Part shown: piece by piece, positions 33,893 through 41,701 of the stretch
Position numbering within the stretch: position 1 is the first letter of the stretch
Layout: each line of letters begins with the position of its first letter
From: Acidimicrobiaceae bacterium
GTDB lineage: Bacteria; Actinomycetota; Acidimicrobiia; Acidimicrobiales; RAAP-2
Assembly (NCBI GenBank): GCA_003132305.1
Contig: PKXJ01000032.1
Coordinates: 47,603 to 111,602 of the forward strand
Direction of reading: 5' to 3'
Length of the DNA: 64,000 bases
Notes under the pieces: generated by a model
The model's database searches: none
Told to the model about the DNA's origin: nothing
What the model saw: the letters and a program-made list of their open reading frames with translations, nothing else
Translations under genes and position numbers: made by a program

Positions 33893-35059
33893 ATGCGAAA
33901 GTGGCGCGTGCTGGGCGCGGCGATGATCCTCACGTCGCTCGTGGTGGGCACGAGCGCGACGACGACGGCGTCGGCCACGTCCAACGTGGCCTGCGCGACC
34001 CAAGTCGTCTCGACCTGGACCCTTCCTCGCCTCGCGAACGAGACGATCTCGGTGTCGGTGAACGCCACGAACATTGGCGCCATGGGCCCGGCGGCGCGCG
34101 CGGGTTACGGCGGTCTACTCCTCATTGGTTCGAGCGCCCCCACGAAGTTCGCGAACGTCGTGGCCACGTTGCAACGCGAGAGGCCCGAGAAGTACGCGAT
34201 GCTCATCATGACCGATCAAGAGGGTGGGGGCGTCACGCGTTTGAAGAATCTCGTCGCCGCGTTGCCCTGGGCTCAGACCATGGGCAAGAACCTGACGCTC
34301 ACCCAGATCACGGCGGAAGGCAAGAGGGTTGGACTTTCGATGGCCGCCGCGGGTGTCAACACCGATCTGGCGCCGGTGCTCGACGTCGACGGGCGCGCGG
34401 AAGAACCGGGCGCCAAGAACCCCGACGGTTACCGCTCCTTTAGCGGCGTCCCCGCAGCGGCCGGAAGTGACGGCGTTGCCTTTCTCAACGGACTTCGTGA
34501 CGCGGGCGTCCTCGCCGTCGTCAAGCACTTTCCCGGCCTGGGCGGCGCCACCGGCAACACCGACTACGGTCCGGCCGCGACGCTCCCGTGGTCGACCCTA
34601 AAAAAGACGGGCCTCGTTCCTTTCGAAGACGCCGTCAACAATGGTGTCACGGCGGTCATGTTGTCGAACGCCACCGTGCCGGGTCTCTCGTCGCTTCCTT
34701 CGAGCATCTCGCCGGCGGTCATACAAGTACTTCGACAACAGTTGGGCTTTAGCGGTCTCATCGTGACGGACTCTCTCACCGCGGGTGCCCTGGGCGCCCT
34801 TCACTTGGGTGTTCCCTTAGCGTCCGTGAAGGCCCTCAGCGCGGGCGTCGACCTCGTCTTGGCCGGTTCGCCCCGTTCGCCCGCCGCCTCGTTGCTGCTG
34901 GCCCAAGAGACGTCGAACGCCATCCAAAAGGCGGTCACCGCGGGGACGCTCGCGCTCGCCACGCTCCAGGGCGCGGCCGCGCAAGTGCTGGCGAGCAAGA
35001 ATCAAGTGAGTTGTCCCAGCCCACCCGTCACGACGACGACTATCGCAGGAGCCCTTTAG
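33893..35059 (+). CDS. Secreted GH3 family glycoside hydrolase (beta-N-acetylhexosaminidase-like)
   Basis: A 388-residue protein with a signal peptide (VLGAAMILTSLVVGTSATTTASA). Family 3 signatures: LLIMTDQEGGGVTRLK, GVNTDLAPVLDVDGR, AVVKHFPGLGGATGNTDYGP and the nucleophile Asp in GLIVTDSLTAGAL. The layout is that of NagZ-type single-domain enzymes. The His-Asp acid/base pair usual in NagZ (D-S-H after KHFPG) is replaced by N-T-D, as in many actinobacterial relatives, so the exact specificity is open. A Thr-rich tail (PPVTTTTIAG) ends the protein. Probably acts on peptidoglycan or glycans outside the membrane. Its stop overlaps the convergent gluconokinase gene by 4 bases. Confidence 0.82.
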   Translation: MRKWRVLGAAMILTSLVVGTSATTTASATSNVACATQVVSTWTLPRLANETISVSVNATNIGAMGPAARAGYGGLLLIGSSAPTKFANVVATLQRERPEKYAMLIMTDQEGGGVTRLKNLVAALPWAQTMGKNLTLTQITAEGKRVGLSMAAAGVNTDLAPVLDVDGRAEEPGAKNPDGYRSFSGVPAAAGSDGVAFLNGLRDAGVLAVVKHFPGLGGATGNTDYGPAATLPWSTLKKTGLVPFEDAVNNGVTAVMLSNATVPGLSSLPSSISPAVIQVLRQQLGFSGLIVTDSLTAGALGALHLGVPLASVKALSAGVDLVLAGSPRSPAASLLLAQETSNAIQKAVTAGTLALATLQGAAAQVLASKNQVSCPSPPVTTTTIAGAL

Positions 35060-35598
35060 GCGGGTTCGTCGCTTTCACTCAGTTCGGCCACGATGTCATT
35101 GACGATGACTTCCGGACGAAATCTGATGTCGACTCGCATACCGCGCTCATCGCCGCTCAGTGGCTCGAGCACCGCAAACTGTGAATCGAGAAGTGAACCC
35201 GACATGATTTCGTGGCGTCGAGCTTCGATCCTCGCTCGCACGACGGCGGGCGTTCCATCCAAGAAGACGAAGAAGGCATCGGGGGCGTAGAGTCGCAGGA
35301 CGTCGCGATATGAACGCCTGAGGGCGGAGCACGCGGTGACCGAACTGCGCTGGTGTGACTCTTCGTCTTGGAGGCGTCGTCCCACCGCGTGAAGCCATGG
35401 CAAACGATCGTCGTCACTCAGTGCGTGGCCGGCGGACATCTTGGCAATGTTCTCGGGCGAGTGCAGCCAGTCCGCGTCGATGAACTCAACTTCCAGGCGC
35501 GCCGCAAGTGCTCGAGCGACCGTGCTTTTGCCCGAGCCTGACACGCCCATGACGACGATCGACTGAGCGCGGATGATTTGCTCCGTATGGGAAGTCAT
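35056..35598 (-). CDS. gntK: Gluconokinase
   Basis: A 180-residue P-loop kinase that phosphorylates gluconate to 6-phosphogluconate. Walker A is VMGVSGSGKSTVARAL near residue 17; family residues follow in FIDADWLHSPENIAKMSAGHALSDDDR-type order (segments DADWLHSPENIAKM, LSDDDRLPWL), then ACSALRRSYRDVLR and the lid EIMSGSLLDSQFAVLEPL. All are diagnostic of GntK. It is somewhat longer at the N-terminus than E. coli GntK. No gluconate permease lies nearby. It lies 29 bases downstream of the lyase gene on the same strand. Confidence 0.9.
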   Translation of the reverse strand: MTSHTEQIIRAQSIVVMGVSGSGKSTVARALAARLEVEFIDADWLHSPENIAKMSAGHALSDDDRLPWLHAVGRRLQDEESHQRSSVTACSALRRSYRDVLRLYAPDAFFVFLDGTPAVVRARIEARRHEIMSGSLLDSQFAVLEPLSGDERGMRVDIRFRPEVIVNDIVAELSESDEPA

Positions 35599-35627
35599 GA
35601 AAACGCGACCTCGCTCATTGCCAGCGG

Positions 35628-36734
35628 TCAGTGACCGGGCCGTTGCGACGTCGCGGGCGCGCGCTTCGCCGGCGCCTTCGACGTTTTCCTTTGGTCTCGT
35701 AGCAGTCGCTGGACGAGCTTTCGCACTTCGGTGGGGTCGAACGCCAAGGTTGCGTCACCTACGGTGAACTCGATTCGTTGCAGTGACGCTCCCTCGGAGA
35801 CGAAGGGTCGAGCGAAGGTCCAGATTTCTTGCTCCCGGGCGATCTTGAGGGCCCGTTCGCGTAACTCACCAAGTCCGACGGAGAGTCGAAGGTGCATCAT
35901 CGGCGTCTGCACCGAGTCCGGCAAAACTTCGACGCCCGGGAGTTCGCGTAGCGCTTTGCCAATCGCGACGGCGTGTCGGTAGTACTTGGGCATGAGCGGT
36001 AGGCGTCGATCGAGCACCGTCATCGCCGACGCCGCGTAGGGCCACATGCCAAAGAGTCGACCGCCGTGGCGCGTTCGCCACGTTGAGACTTCGTCGATCA
36101 CCTCCTGATCCCCGGCAACGCAACAGCCAGTGATTCCGCCGAGTCCTTTATAGAACGAGACGTAGACCGAGTCAAAGAGCGCGGCAATCTGGGCGGGGGT
36201 CTTCTTGTAGTACGGCGTGGACTCCCAGAGCCGCGCGCCGTCAAGGTGCACGGCGGCTCCGCGTTCACGGGCCCAATTGACTTGGGCGTTGAGTTCGCTC
36301 CAGGTCGGCAGTACGCCGCCGAGGTCACGCTGGGGCAGTTCGATGAGTAGTGCGCCGACGGGTTCGTGGACTTGCTGGAGACTCGTCACCGAGAGCGGTT
36401 CGTTCCGTGGTCCCACCGGGACGGCGAACAGTCCGTGAAGTTGTTGGTAACCACGTTCTTCGTGTGAGTCGAGGTGACACGCGGGATGAAAGGCCACGCT
36501 CTTCGAGCCTCGGCGTTCACCGTGTACCCGCAACACGATCTGCTGGGCCATGGTGCCACTCGGCAAGAAGAGTGCCGCTGGTTTGCCGAGAATCTCCGCG
36601 ACCTTCACCTCAAGATCGTGAACTACCCCGCCGACGCCGTAGTAGTCCATCTCGGTGTCGAGAGGGATCGTCGTCAAGAGATCGTTCGCGAGACGCGGTC
36701 CGTGTCCGCCAAGAAAGCGTGTGCACGACTTCAT
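35628..36734 (-). CDS. Threonine aldolase-like PLP enzyme (beta-eliminating lyase family)
   Basis: About 368 residues from ATG 36734, which has GGAG 8 bases upstream and begins MKSCTRFLGGHGPR; a longer version from 36830 adds 32 poorly structured residues and lacks a ribosome site. The fold-type I PLP pattern of L-threonine aldolase is seen: KPAALFLPSGTMAQQI, HLDGARLWE (Asp to the pyridine N), and SFYKGLGGITG with the PLP lysine. Members split L-threonine or allo-threonine into glycine and acetaldehyde; other beta-eliminations are possible. A Lys/Pro-rich tail follows the fold. It precedes gluconokinase by 29 bases. Confidence 0.82.
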   Translation of the reverse strand: MKSCTRFLGGHGPRLANDLLTTIPLDTEMDYYGVGGVVHDLEVKVAEILGKPAALFLPSGTMAQQIVLRVHGERRGSKSVAFHPACHLDSHEERGYQQLHGLFAVPVGPRNEPLSVTSLQQVHEPVGALLIELPQRDLGGVLPTWSELNAQVNWARERGAAVHLDGARLWESTPYYKKTPAQIAALFDSVYVSFYKGLGGITGCCVAGDQEVIDEVSTWRTRHGGRLFGMWPYAASAMTVLDRRLPLMPKYYRHAVAIGKALRELPGVEVLPDSVQTPMMHLRLSVGLGELRERALKIAREQEIWTFARPFVSEGASLQRIEFTVGDATLAFDPTEVRKLVQRLLRDQRKTSKAPAKRAPATSQRPGH

Positions 36735-37064
36735 CGCCGACTCCGCCTCTAGGTCGCGCGAGAAAGGAGGAGAACTTTGGCGGGGCCGACGGCGTGGCGT
36801 AGAGGCGATTGGTCCACTCATCGAACTCATCCTACGGAGTGTTCCCCGAACGGGCTTTGAAAACTTGATAAATCTCGTACGATCTCGCTTTGACGTTCTG
36901 CGACAGTTCTTTCCTGAGTGGACGGACCTTTCAAACGGTGGTTCGATTTCGACGTTCGTTGACGCAAAGTGAAATACCTAGGTACAGTGGCCCATGGCTC
37001 GTAGTCAGTCGGTGAAGCGTCGCTTTGCCCGAGGTGATTGAGTCGTTGAAAGGTGGAATGAAAG
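36735..37064. other. 330-bp divergent intergenic region
   Basis: Contains the upstream part of the longer lyase frame (36735-36830), the promoter and palindrome at 36959-36988 for the PEBP gene, and its ribosome site (GAAAGGTGG near 37048). No other gene is seen. Confidence 0.5.
36959..36988 (+). promoter_or_regulatory. SigA-type promoter with overlapping palindrome, PEBP gene
   Basis: TTGACG (36959-36964), 18-base spacer, TACAGT (36983-36988). A perfect 10-bp palindrome, TACCTAGGTA (36975-36984), overlaps the spacer and the first two bases of the -10, a good place for a repressor. Confidence 0.55.
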
Positions 37065-37613
37065 ATGTCGAGAAACCCCTACGAGGAGTTGCCGAGCCTT
37101 CCTTCCTTTGAGGTGACGTCGGACGACTTGGTCGACGGCGAAATTTTGGCGAAAGCCCAGGTGAGTGGACTCATGGGAGCGGGCGGCTCGGACACGTCGC
37201 CACAGTTGTCGTGGCGGGGTTTTCCCGAGGGAACGAGGAGTTTTGCCGTCACGGTCTACGACCCGGTGGCGCCCACCGCCTCGGGGTTTTGGCACTGGGC
37301 CGTCGCGGATATTCCCGTCACGACGACGTCGCTTCCATCGGGCGCGGGCGATAACGACGGCAGTGGCTTACCCAAAGGCGCCGTACAACTGACCAACGAC
37401 TCGGGCATGAAGCGCTTCGTCGGCGCCGCGCCTCCGCCGGGCCACGGCGTGCACTACTACTACGTCGTCGTTCACGCCGTCGATGTTCCGAGCTTGGATC
37501 TGCCCGACGGCGCCACGCCCGCGTACTTAGGGTTCAATCTCTTCATGCACGCGATAGCGCGCGCCACGATCATTGGCACCTACGAGCAGGTCTGGAGCGA
37601 TCCCGCGGTTTAG
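37065..37613 (+). CDS. YbhB/YbcL family PEBP-like protein
   Basis: A 182-residue cytoplasmic protein of the phosphatidylethanolamine-binding / Raf-kinase-inhibitor-like family. Family markers are [24 protein letters not shown], where the Asp of DP forms the ligand pocket, [12 protein letters not shown], and [13 protein letters not shown]. Bacterial members have no firmly known role. ATG at 37065 follows a GAAAGGTGG ribosome site. It is a stand-alone gene with its own promoter at 36959-36988. Confidence 0.9.
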   Translation: MSRNPYEELPSLPSFEVTSDDLVDGEILAKAQVSGLMGAGGSDTSPQLSWRGFPEGTRSFAVTVYDPVAPTASGFWHWAVADIPVTTTSLPSGAGDNDGSGLPKGAVQLTNDSGMKRFVGAAPPPGHGVHYYYVVVHAVDVPSLDLPDGATPAYLGFNLFMHAIARATIIGTYEQVWSDPAV

Positions 37614-37656
37614 ACCGTCAAAGACTCTTGTTCCGAGCCTTCGAGCCTCTTAGATC

Positions 37657-37716
37657 TGGCCAGGGCCGAGGTGGACGCCGGTAAGCGTCGTTTATTGGCA
37701 CGGTGTGCCCTGGCCA
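37657..37716. other. Nested inverted repeats, possible structured RNA or terminator
   Basis: TGGCCAGGGC (37657-37666) pairs perfectly with GCCCTGGCCA (37707-37716). Inside, GACGC/GCGTC (37674-37678, 37685-37689) forms a second stem, and GGCAC/GTGCC (37697-37709) offers an alternative to the outer stem. It lies 43 bases past the PEBP stop. It may simply terminate that gene. Confidence 0.4.
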
Positions 37717-37855
37717 CTCTTTCCGCGAGCGAACGTCGTTCACGTTCGCGATAAAAAGTTTGCGAAATTTGGTCTACGTGCTTCTTCGTGGGACTCCGGA
37801 CAGTTCCACGGTCAAGTGGTGACAGCAAATAGATTGAAACTGACGACGTCGCGAT

Positions 37856-38170
37856 TTGCGTGAGACGGACGAAAGTGAGCGCTACCTGGACGATCTGGAC
37901 GATCAACTATTTGCCCTGCATCAGTTGCTTGCAGCGATGCTCGACGGTATCGATCTCCTTGACGAGCACGGCGTCATTCGCGACGTCAATGGCTGTCTTC
38001 TGGAATTGACTGGATTCGTGGGTGACGACTTGATGGGTCAAGACGTATCGTTGCTCGTGCCTTCACGCGATCGAGCGATCTTCTACGCGAGGATGATGTT
38101 CACGGCCTCGGAAATCGATGCGGCCACGGCGTCGGGAGATAGCTCCAAAGAATCCCACGAACGATCATGA
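37856..38170 (+). pseudogene. PAS-domain remnant
   Basis: An open frame from TTG 37856. Codons 8-75 read as the first half of a PAS sensor domain: LLAAMLDGIDLLDEHGVIRDVN, then LLELTGFVGDDLMGQDVSLLVP (both shown in shorter parts here: DEHGVIRDVNGCLLELTGF). The PAS core would need about 50 more residues, but from 38083 the frame runs antisense through the HAD gene and the sequence stops resembling PAS. There is no output domain. The most likely reading is a truncated signalling gene whose 3' part was lost when the HAD gene came to lie next to it. Confidence 0.45.
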
Positions 38171-38721
38171 TGCATCCAAATTGTGCGTAGTCCGACGAGG
38201 TGGCCGCCGACAATGTCGTAGCTTGCGGAGTCGCCAATCATCCACCCACTGAGCGGCCGCCCGCACTGTCTCGCGGCTTCTTCAAATATCCCAGCTTGGG
38301 GTTTCCCCACGCCAAGTACTTCAGAAATGCAAACGGCATCAACTTCATCGAGGAGATTGGCTACTTCGAGCTTTTTCATTTGAGTTGGTGGCCCGTTGGT
38401 AACGACTGCGATTTTCCAATCCAGCGCTCGCAACCTTCGGAGCGCTCGGATGGTTTCAGCATCGGCCTCGAAGAAACTTGGATACTCCGCGAAGTATCGG
38501 GCGAGCAGTTCTTCAATCGTCTCGTCAATATCGAACATCTCCTTGATTTCTTGAAAGAAGAGATTCCTTGATGCGTAACCATTCATATCGATCCGAGAAA
38601 TGATGGCCAGCGCGTCAGACGGGAGATTGAATTCGTCGACAAACTCTGTCAACCAAAGTGAGAAGGCCGCTTCGCGGTCGATCAAAGTGTCGTCAAGGTC
38701 AAAGAGTGCGAGGCCGGTCAT
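38083..38721 (-). CDS. HAD superfamily hydrolase
   Basis: A 212-residue phosphatase-like enzyme. HAD motif I is LALFDLDDTLIDRE at the N-terminus (nucleophile Asp), motif II is IAVVTNGPP, motif III is the Lys in GVGKPQAGIF, and motif IV is GWMIGDSASYDIVGG. The helical cap between motifs I and II places it with subfamily I, beside YjjG- and phosphoglycolate phosphatase-like proteins. Substrate is unknown; a role as the missing histidinol-phosphatase cannot be claimed. Its 3' end overlaps the PAS remnant on the other strand. Confidence 0.85.
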   Translation of the reverse strand: MTGLALFDLDDTLIDREAAFSLWLTEFVDEFNLPSDALAIISRIDMNGYASRNLFFQEIKEMFDIDETIEELLARYFAEYPSFFEADAETIRALRRLRALDWKIAVVTNGPPTQMKKLEVANLLDEVDAVCISEVLGVGKPQAGIFEEAARQCGRPLSGWMIGDSASYDIVGGHLVGLRTIWMHHDRSWDSLELSPDAVAASISEAVNIILA

Positions 38722-38865
38722 TCATGAAATATATCTTCGTTGCCCTTGGGGTCCCAGCGGCTGAGAGAAGCGTCAACGACGTCGTTGCAAGCGTCAATGT
38801 TCTTGGCAGTGGCGGGCGTACTTCCGTTCGAGCACGCTTTCGTTGGCCAAATCGGGCGTCACCTA

Positions 38866-39003
38866 TTAGAGATAGTGAGGCGGTCGCTCGTCTCGGTCGC
38901 GATTTAGTCGTGCAATCTCGGACTTCAGGCGTTCTATCTCTTCACGCAGCGCGCGAACGACGTTTTCGAGATCTTCGTTCTGAGTTGTTTCGTTCGTCAC
39001 CAT
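38866..39003 (-). CDS. Small 45-residue coiled-coil protein
   Basis: ATG at 39003 opens a 45-codon frame: MVTNETTQNEDLENVV, then RALREEIERLKSEIARLNRD, ending ERPPHYL. Leucines and isoleucines fall on a heptad spacing with Glu/Arg pairs between, a short parallel coiled coil; the PPHY ending recalls the tail of SlyX proteins, which are also small coiled coils. No strong ribosome site is visible. It stands alone between the HAD and glutamate dehydrogenase genes, and the rest of 38722-39234 holds nothing else recognisable. Real coding is supported by the regular heptads, not by homology that can be proven here. Confidence 0.5.
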   Translation of the reverse strand: MVTNETTQNEDLENVVRALREEIERLKSEIARLNRDRDERPPHYL

Positions 39004-39234
39004 TCAACAATTGCACACAGTTTGATTAGCTCTGTCGTGACGTCGAAAACTCTCAAGTGTTCACCTATCACGCCGTTATCGTTAGGCACTTCGTCGACCT
39101 CTAGTGGGTGGCGTGGCACACGAAGAGTCAGACCTTGCACTGAAAATCTCGTGGCACCAGCGCCTTAGGTCCTCGTAGGACTCTTTCGGGGCCCATCTTT
39201 TACGACCGGCGTTACGATGTTCTTTGGACGTTGA

Positions 39235-40509
39235 CTACGGGAAGAGTCCGCGCAACTCGGTCGCCTCGGCGATTCGTTCGACGCCCACTACGAGCGCGGT
39301 GTCGCGAAGCGGGACGTGGAGTTGTTCATGACGCTCCCAGATCGAGTCGAAGGCGTCGTGCATGGTCTTTTCGAGGCGTTGGCGAAAGAGTTCGCCCTCC
39401 CACATGAAGCCCTGGAGGTCTTGCGCCCATTCGAAGTACGAAGCCACGACGCCGCCGGCGTTCGCCAACACGTCGGGAACGACGGGGATGTTGCGACTCG
39501 TGAGAACGGCGGCTCCTTCGCCGGTGGTGGGACCGTTCGCGGCTTCCACCATGAGTGACGCCGCCATCGTCTCGGCGACGTGCTCGGTGATCACGCCGCC
39601 GAGGGCCGCGGGAATGGCGATGTCGCTGGGTAGGGTGAAGAGCTCGTCGGCGTAGATCACGTCACTGCCCGGGTAGCCAATGATGGACCTGGCGTCTTCG
39701 TAGTGTGCGGCCATCTTCTCGTGATCGATCCCGTCGGGCACGTGAATGGCGCCGTGGATATCGGCGAGACCCACGACTTTCATGCCCCGTTCACTCAAGA
39801 GTCTGATGAGGGGCGCTCCCACTTTGCCGTAGCCCTGGATGACGACGCGTTCGCCTTGGGGGCTTCGATTGAGCTGCTTCAAGAGCGCGATCGTGCAGAT
39901 CGTCACGCCGAGTGACGTCGCGCCGGCGTGGCCGAGTGAACCACCAATGGCGAGAGGCTTGCCGGTGACGACCCCGGGCATGTTGTGACCGCGCAACATC
40001 GATACGGTGTCCATGATCCAACTCATGACCTGAGGGTCGGTGTTGATGTCGGGCGCGGGAATGTCGCGGTCGGGTCCGATCATCGGTGCGATCGAGAAAG
40101 CGTAACGGCGCGTCAGTCGTTCAAGCTCCGCGCGCGAGAGCAGCGAGGGGTCGACCTTCACGCCGCCCTTCGCCCCGCCGTAGGGGATATTCACCACGGC
40201 GCACTTGATCGACATGTCCGCACTAAGGGCCGCGATCTCGTCGACGCTCACGCTCGGGTGAAAGCGAATGCCACCCTTGCCCGGTCCGCGCGACGAGTTG
40301 TGTTGAATGCGCCAGCCGGTGTACATCTCGATCTCACCCGAGTCCATGCGTACCGGTACCGCGACTTCGAGGATCCGCTCGGGGGTCACGATGCGCTTGA
40401 TCATTCCCTCGTTGAGGCCCAGGAGATGACCGGCCTGCTCGATCAAGGAGGCGACGTGAAGCCAGGGGTTGAATTCGTCAGGGTGTGCTTCGTGAGGACG
40501 CGTGACCAC
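39235..40509 (-). CDS. Glutamate dehydrogenase (Glu/Leu/Phe/Val family)
   Basis: A 424-residue NAD(P)-linked dehydrogenase that interconverts glutamate and 2-oxoglutarate plus ammonia. The catalytic lysine region is GGAKGGVKVDPSLLSRAEL, substrate residues are in GWRIQHNSSRGPGKGGIRFH, and the Rossmann part has RVVIQGYGKVGAPLIRLLSERG, a G-x-G-x-x-A/G pattern. The length fits the small hexameric (GDH_I/II-like) class. Coenzyme preference is not clear. It is divergent from the LLM oxidoreductase gene and has its own promoter region (40510-40654). Confidence 0.9.
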   Translation of the reverse strand: MVTRPHEAHPDEFNPWLHVASLIEQAGHLLGLNEGMIKRIVTPERILEVAVPVRMDSGEIEMYTGWRIQHNSSRGPGKGGIRFHPSVSVDEIAALSADMSIKCAVVNIPYGGAKGGVKVDPSLLSRAELERLTRRYAFSIAPMIGPDRDIPAPDINTDPQVMSWIMDTVSMLRGHNMPGVVTGKPLAIGGSLGHAGATSLGVTICTIALLKQLNRSPQGERVVIQGYGKVGAPLIRLLSERGMKVVGLADIHGAIHVPDGIDHEKMAAHYEDARSIIGYPGSDVIYADELFTLPSDIAIPAALGGVITEHVAETMAASLMVEAANGPTTGEGAAVLTSRNIPVVPDVLANAGGVVASYFEWAQDLQGFMWEGELFRQRLEKTMHDAFDSIWERHEQLHVPLRDTALVVGVERIAEATELRGLFP

Positions 40510-40654
40510 GTGTCACCAGCCTTTGGGATTGGCGAAAGCGCCGTTGCTTTCACCGTCCAGGTTAGGTGAGGAAGACCCACCCATGGGGCCGGGTGACGTC
40601 TTTCTCGCGTCACGTGGTCAGATACTGTGACTCTCAACGGGGGAAGGGTCAGTT

Positions 40655-41701
40655 ATGAAGATTTCGACGATGTTGGGCTACGCCGGGGGCTTCAAGCAGG
40701 CCGCGCGCGAGGTCGCGGAGATGGAAAGAGCCGGGCTCGACCTCGTGTGGGTCGCTGAAGCCTACGGCTTCGACAGTCCGTCGTTGATGGGCTACCTCGC
40801 GGCTCTGACCGATCGAGTCGAGATTGGCGCGGCGATTCTGCCGATCTACACCCGCACCCCGACGCTGCTCGCGATGACCGCGGCCGGTATCGACGCGCTC
40901 TCCGACGGCCGTTTTCACCTCGGGCTGGGCGCCTCGGGCCCCCAAGTCATCGAGGGCTTTCACGGCGTTCCCTACACCGACCCGCTCGGACGAACCCGCG
41001 AGATTGTGGAGATCTGTCGTGACGTGTGGAAGCGCGAAGCACCCCTCGTGCACCAGGGCAAGAACTTCACGTTGCCCCTGCCCCCGGAGCAGGGGACCGG
41101 CCTCGGTAAGCCGCTCAAGATCATCGCGCACCCACTGCGCCGCGAGATTCCCATTTGGATTGCGTCACTGGGCGAAAGGAACGTGGCGCTCACCGCCGAG
41201 ATCGCGAACGGTTGGCTGCCGATCCTCTTTATCCCCGAGCGCGCCGGCGACGTCTGGGGCAAGGCCCTGGAAACGGGTCGGGCCAAGCGCGAGGGGAATC
41301 TGGGCGAACTGATGATCAACGCGGGAGGACTCCTCGCCATTGGAGAGAGCGACGACGTCACGGCGCTGCGAGAACTGCAGCGTCCGATGGTCGCGCTCTA
41401 CGTGGGGGGCATGGGCGCCAAGGGCAAGAACTTCTACAACGAACTCGCCGTCCGTTACGGCTTTGAGAAAGAGGCGGAAACGATTCAAGACCTCTACCTC
41501 TCGGGCCTCAAACACGAGGCCGAGGCGGCGGTGCCAGCTGAGTTCCTCGAGCTCACGACGCTCTGCGGGCCCAAGAGCTACGTCCAAGAACGCGTCGAGG
41601 CCTTTCGAGCGGCGGGCGTCACGCACCTCCAGGTTCATCCCATTCCCCAGCCCGGCCAGAGCGCCGCGACGCTCATCGAGACGGTCAAGGAGATGTTCTA
41701 G
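40655..41701 (+). CDS. F420-dependent LLM-class oxidoreductase
   Basis: A 348-residue TIM-barrel protein of the luciferase-like monooxygenase superfamily, in the F420-dependent group common in actinobacteria. Typical segments are AAREVAEMERAGLDLVWVAEAYGFD, RVEIGAAILPIYTRTP, LSDGRFHLGLGASGPQVIEG and PIWIASLGERNVALTAEIANGW. The start ATG has GGGGGAAGGG upstream. Substrate is unknown. Its stop overlaps the convergent ABC exporter gene by 4 bases. Confidence 0.87.
   Translation: MKISTMLGYAGGFKQAAREVAEMERAGLDLVWVAEAYGFDSPSLMGYLAALTDRVEIGAAILPIYTRTPTLLAMTAAGIDALSDGRFHLGLGASGPQVIEGFHGVPYTDPLGRTREIVEICRDVWKREAPLVHQGKNFTLPLPPEQGTGLGKPLKIIAHPLRREIPIWIASLGERNVALTAEIANGWLPILFIPERAGDVWGKALETGRAKREGNLGELMINAGGLLAIGESDDVTALRELQRPMVALYVGGMGAKGKNFYNELAVRYGFEKEAETIQDLYLSGLKHEAEAAVPAEFLELTTLCGPKSYVQERVEAFRAAGVTHLQVHPIPQPGQSAATLIETVKEMF

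Noticed and set aside
33778..34443. 221-codon plus-strand frame over the start of the GH3 gene
   Set aside because: Arg/His/Gly-rich out-of-frame shadow; the GH3 frame has a signal peptide and catalytic motifs.
38724..39029. Plus-strand frame beginning MKYIFVALGV
   Set aside because: It turns Arg-rich and runs antisense to the better-supported 45-residue coiled-coil frame; no ribosome site.
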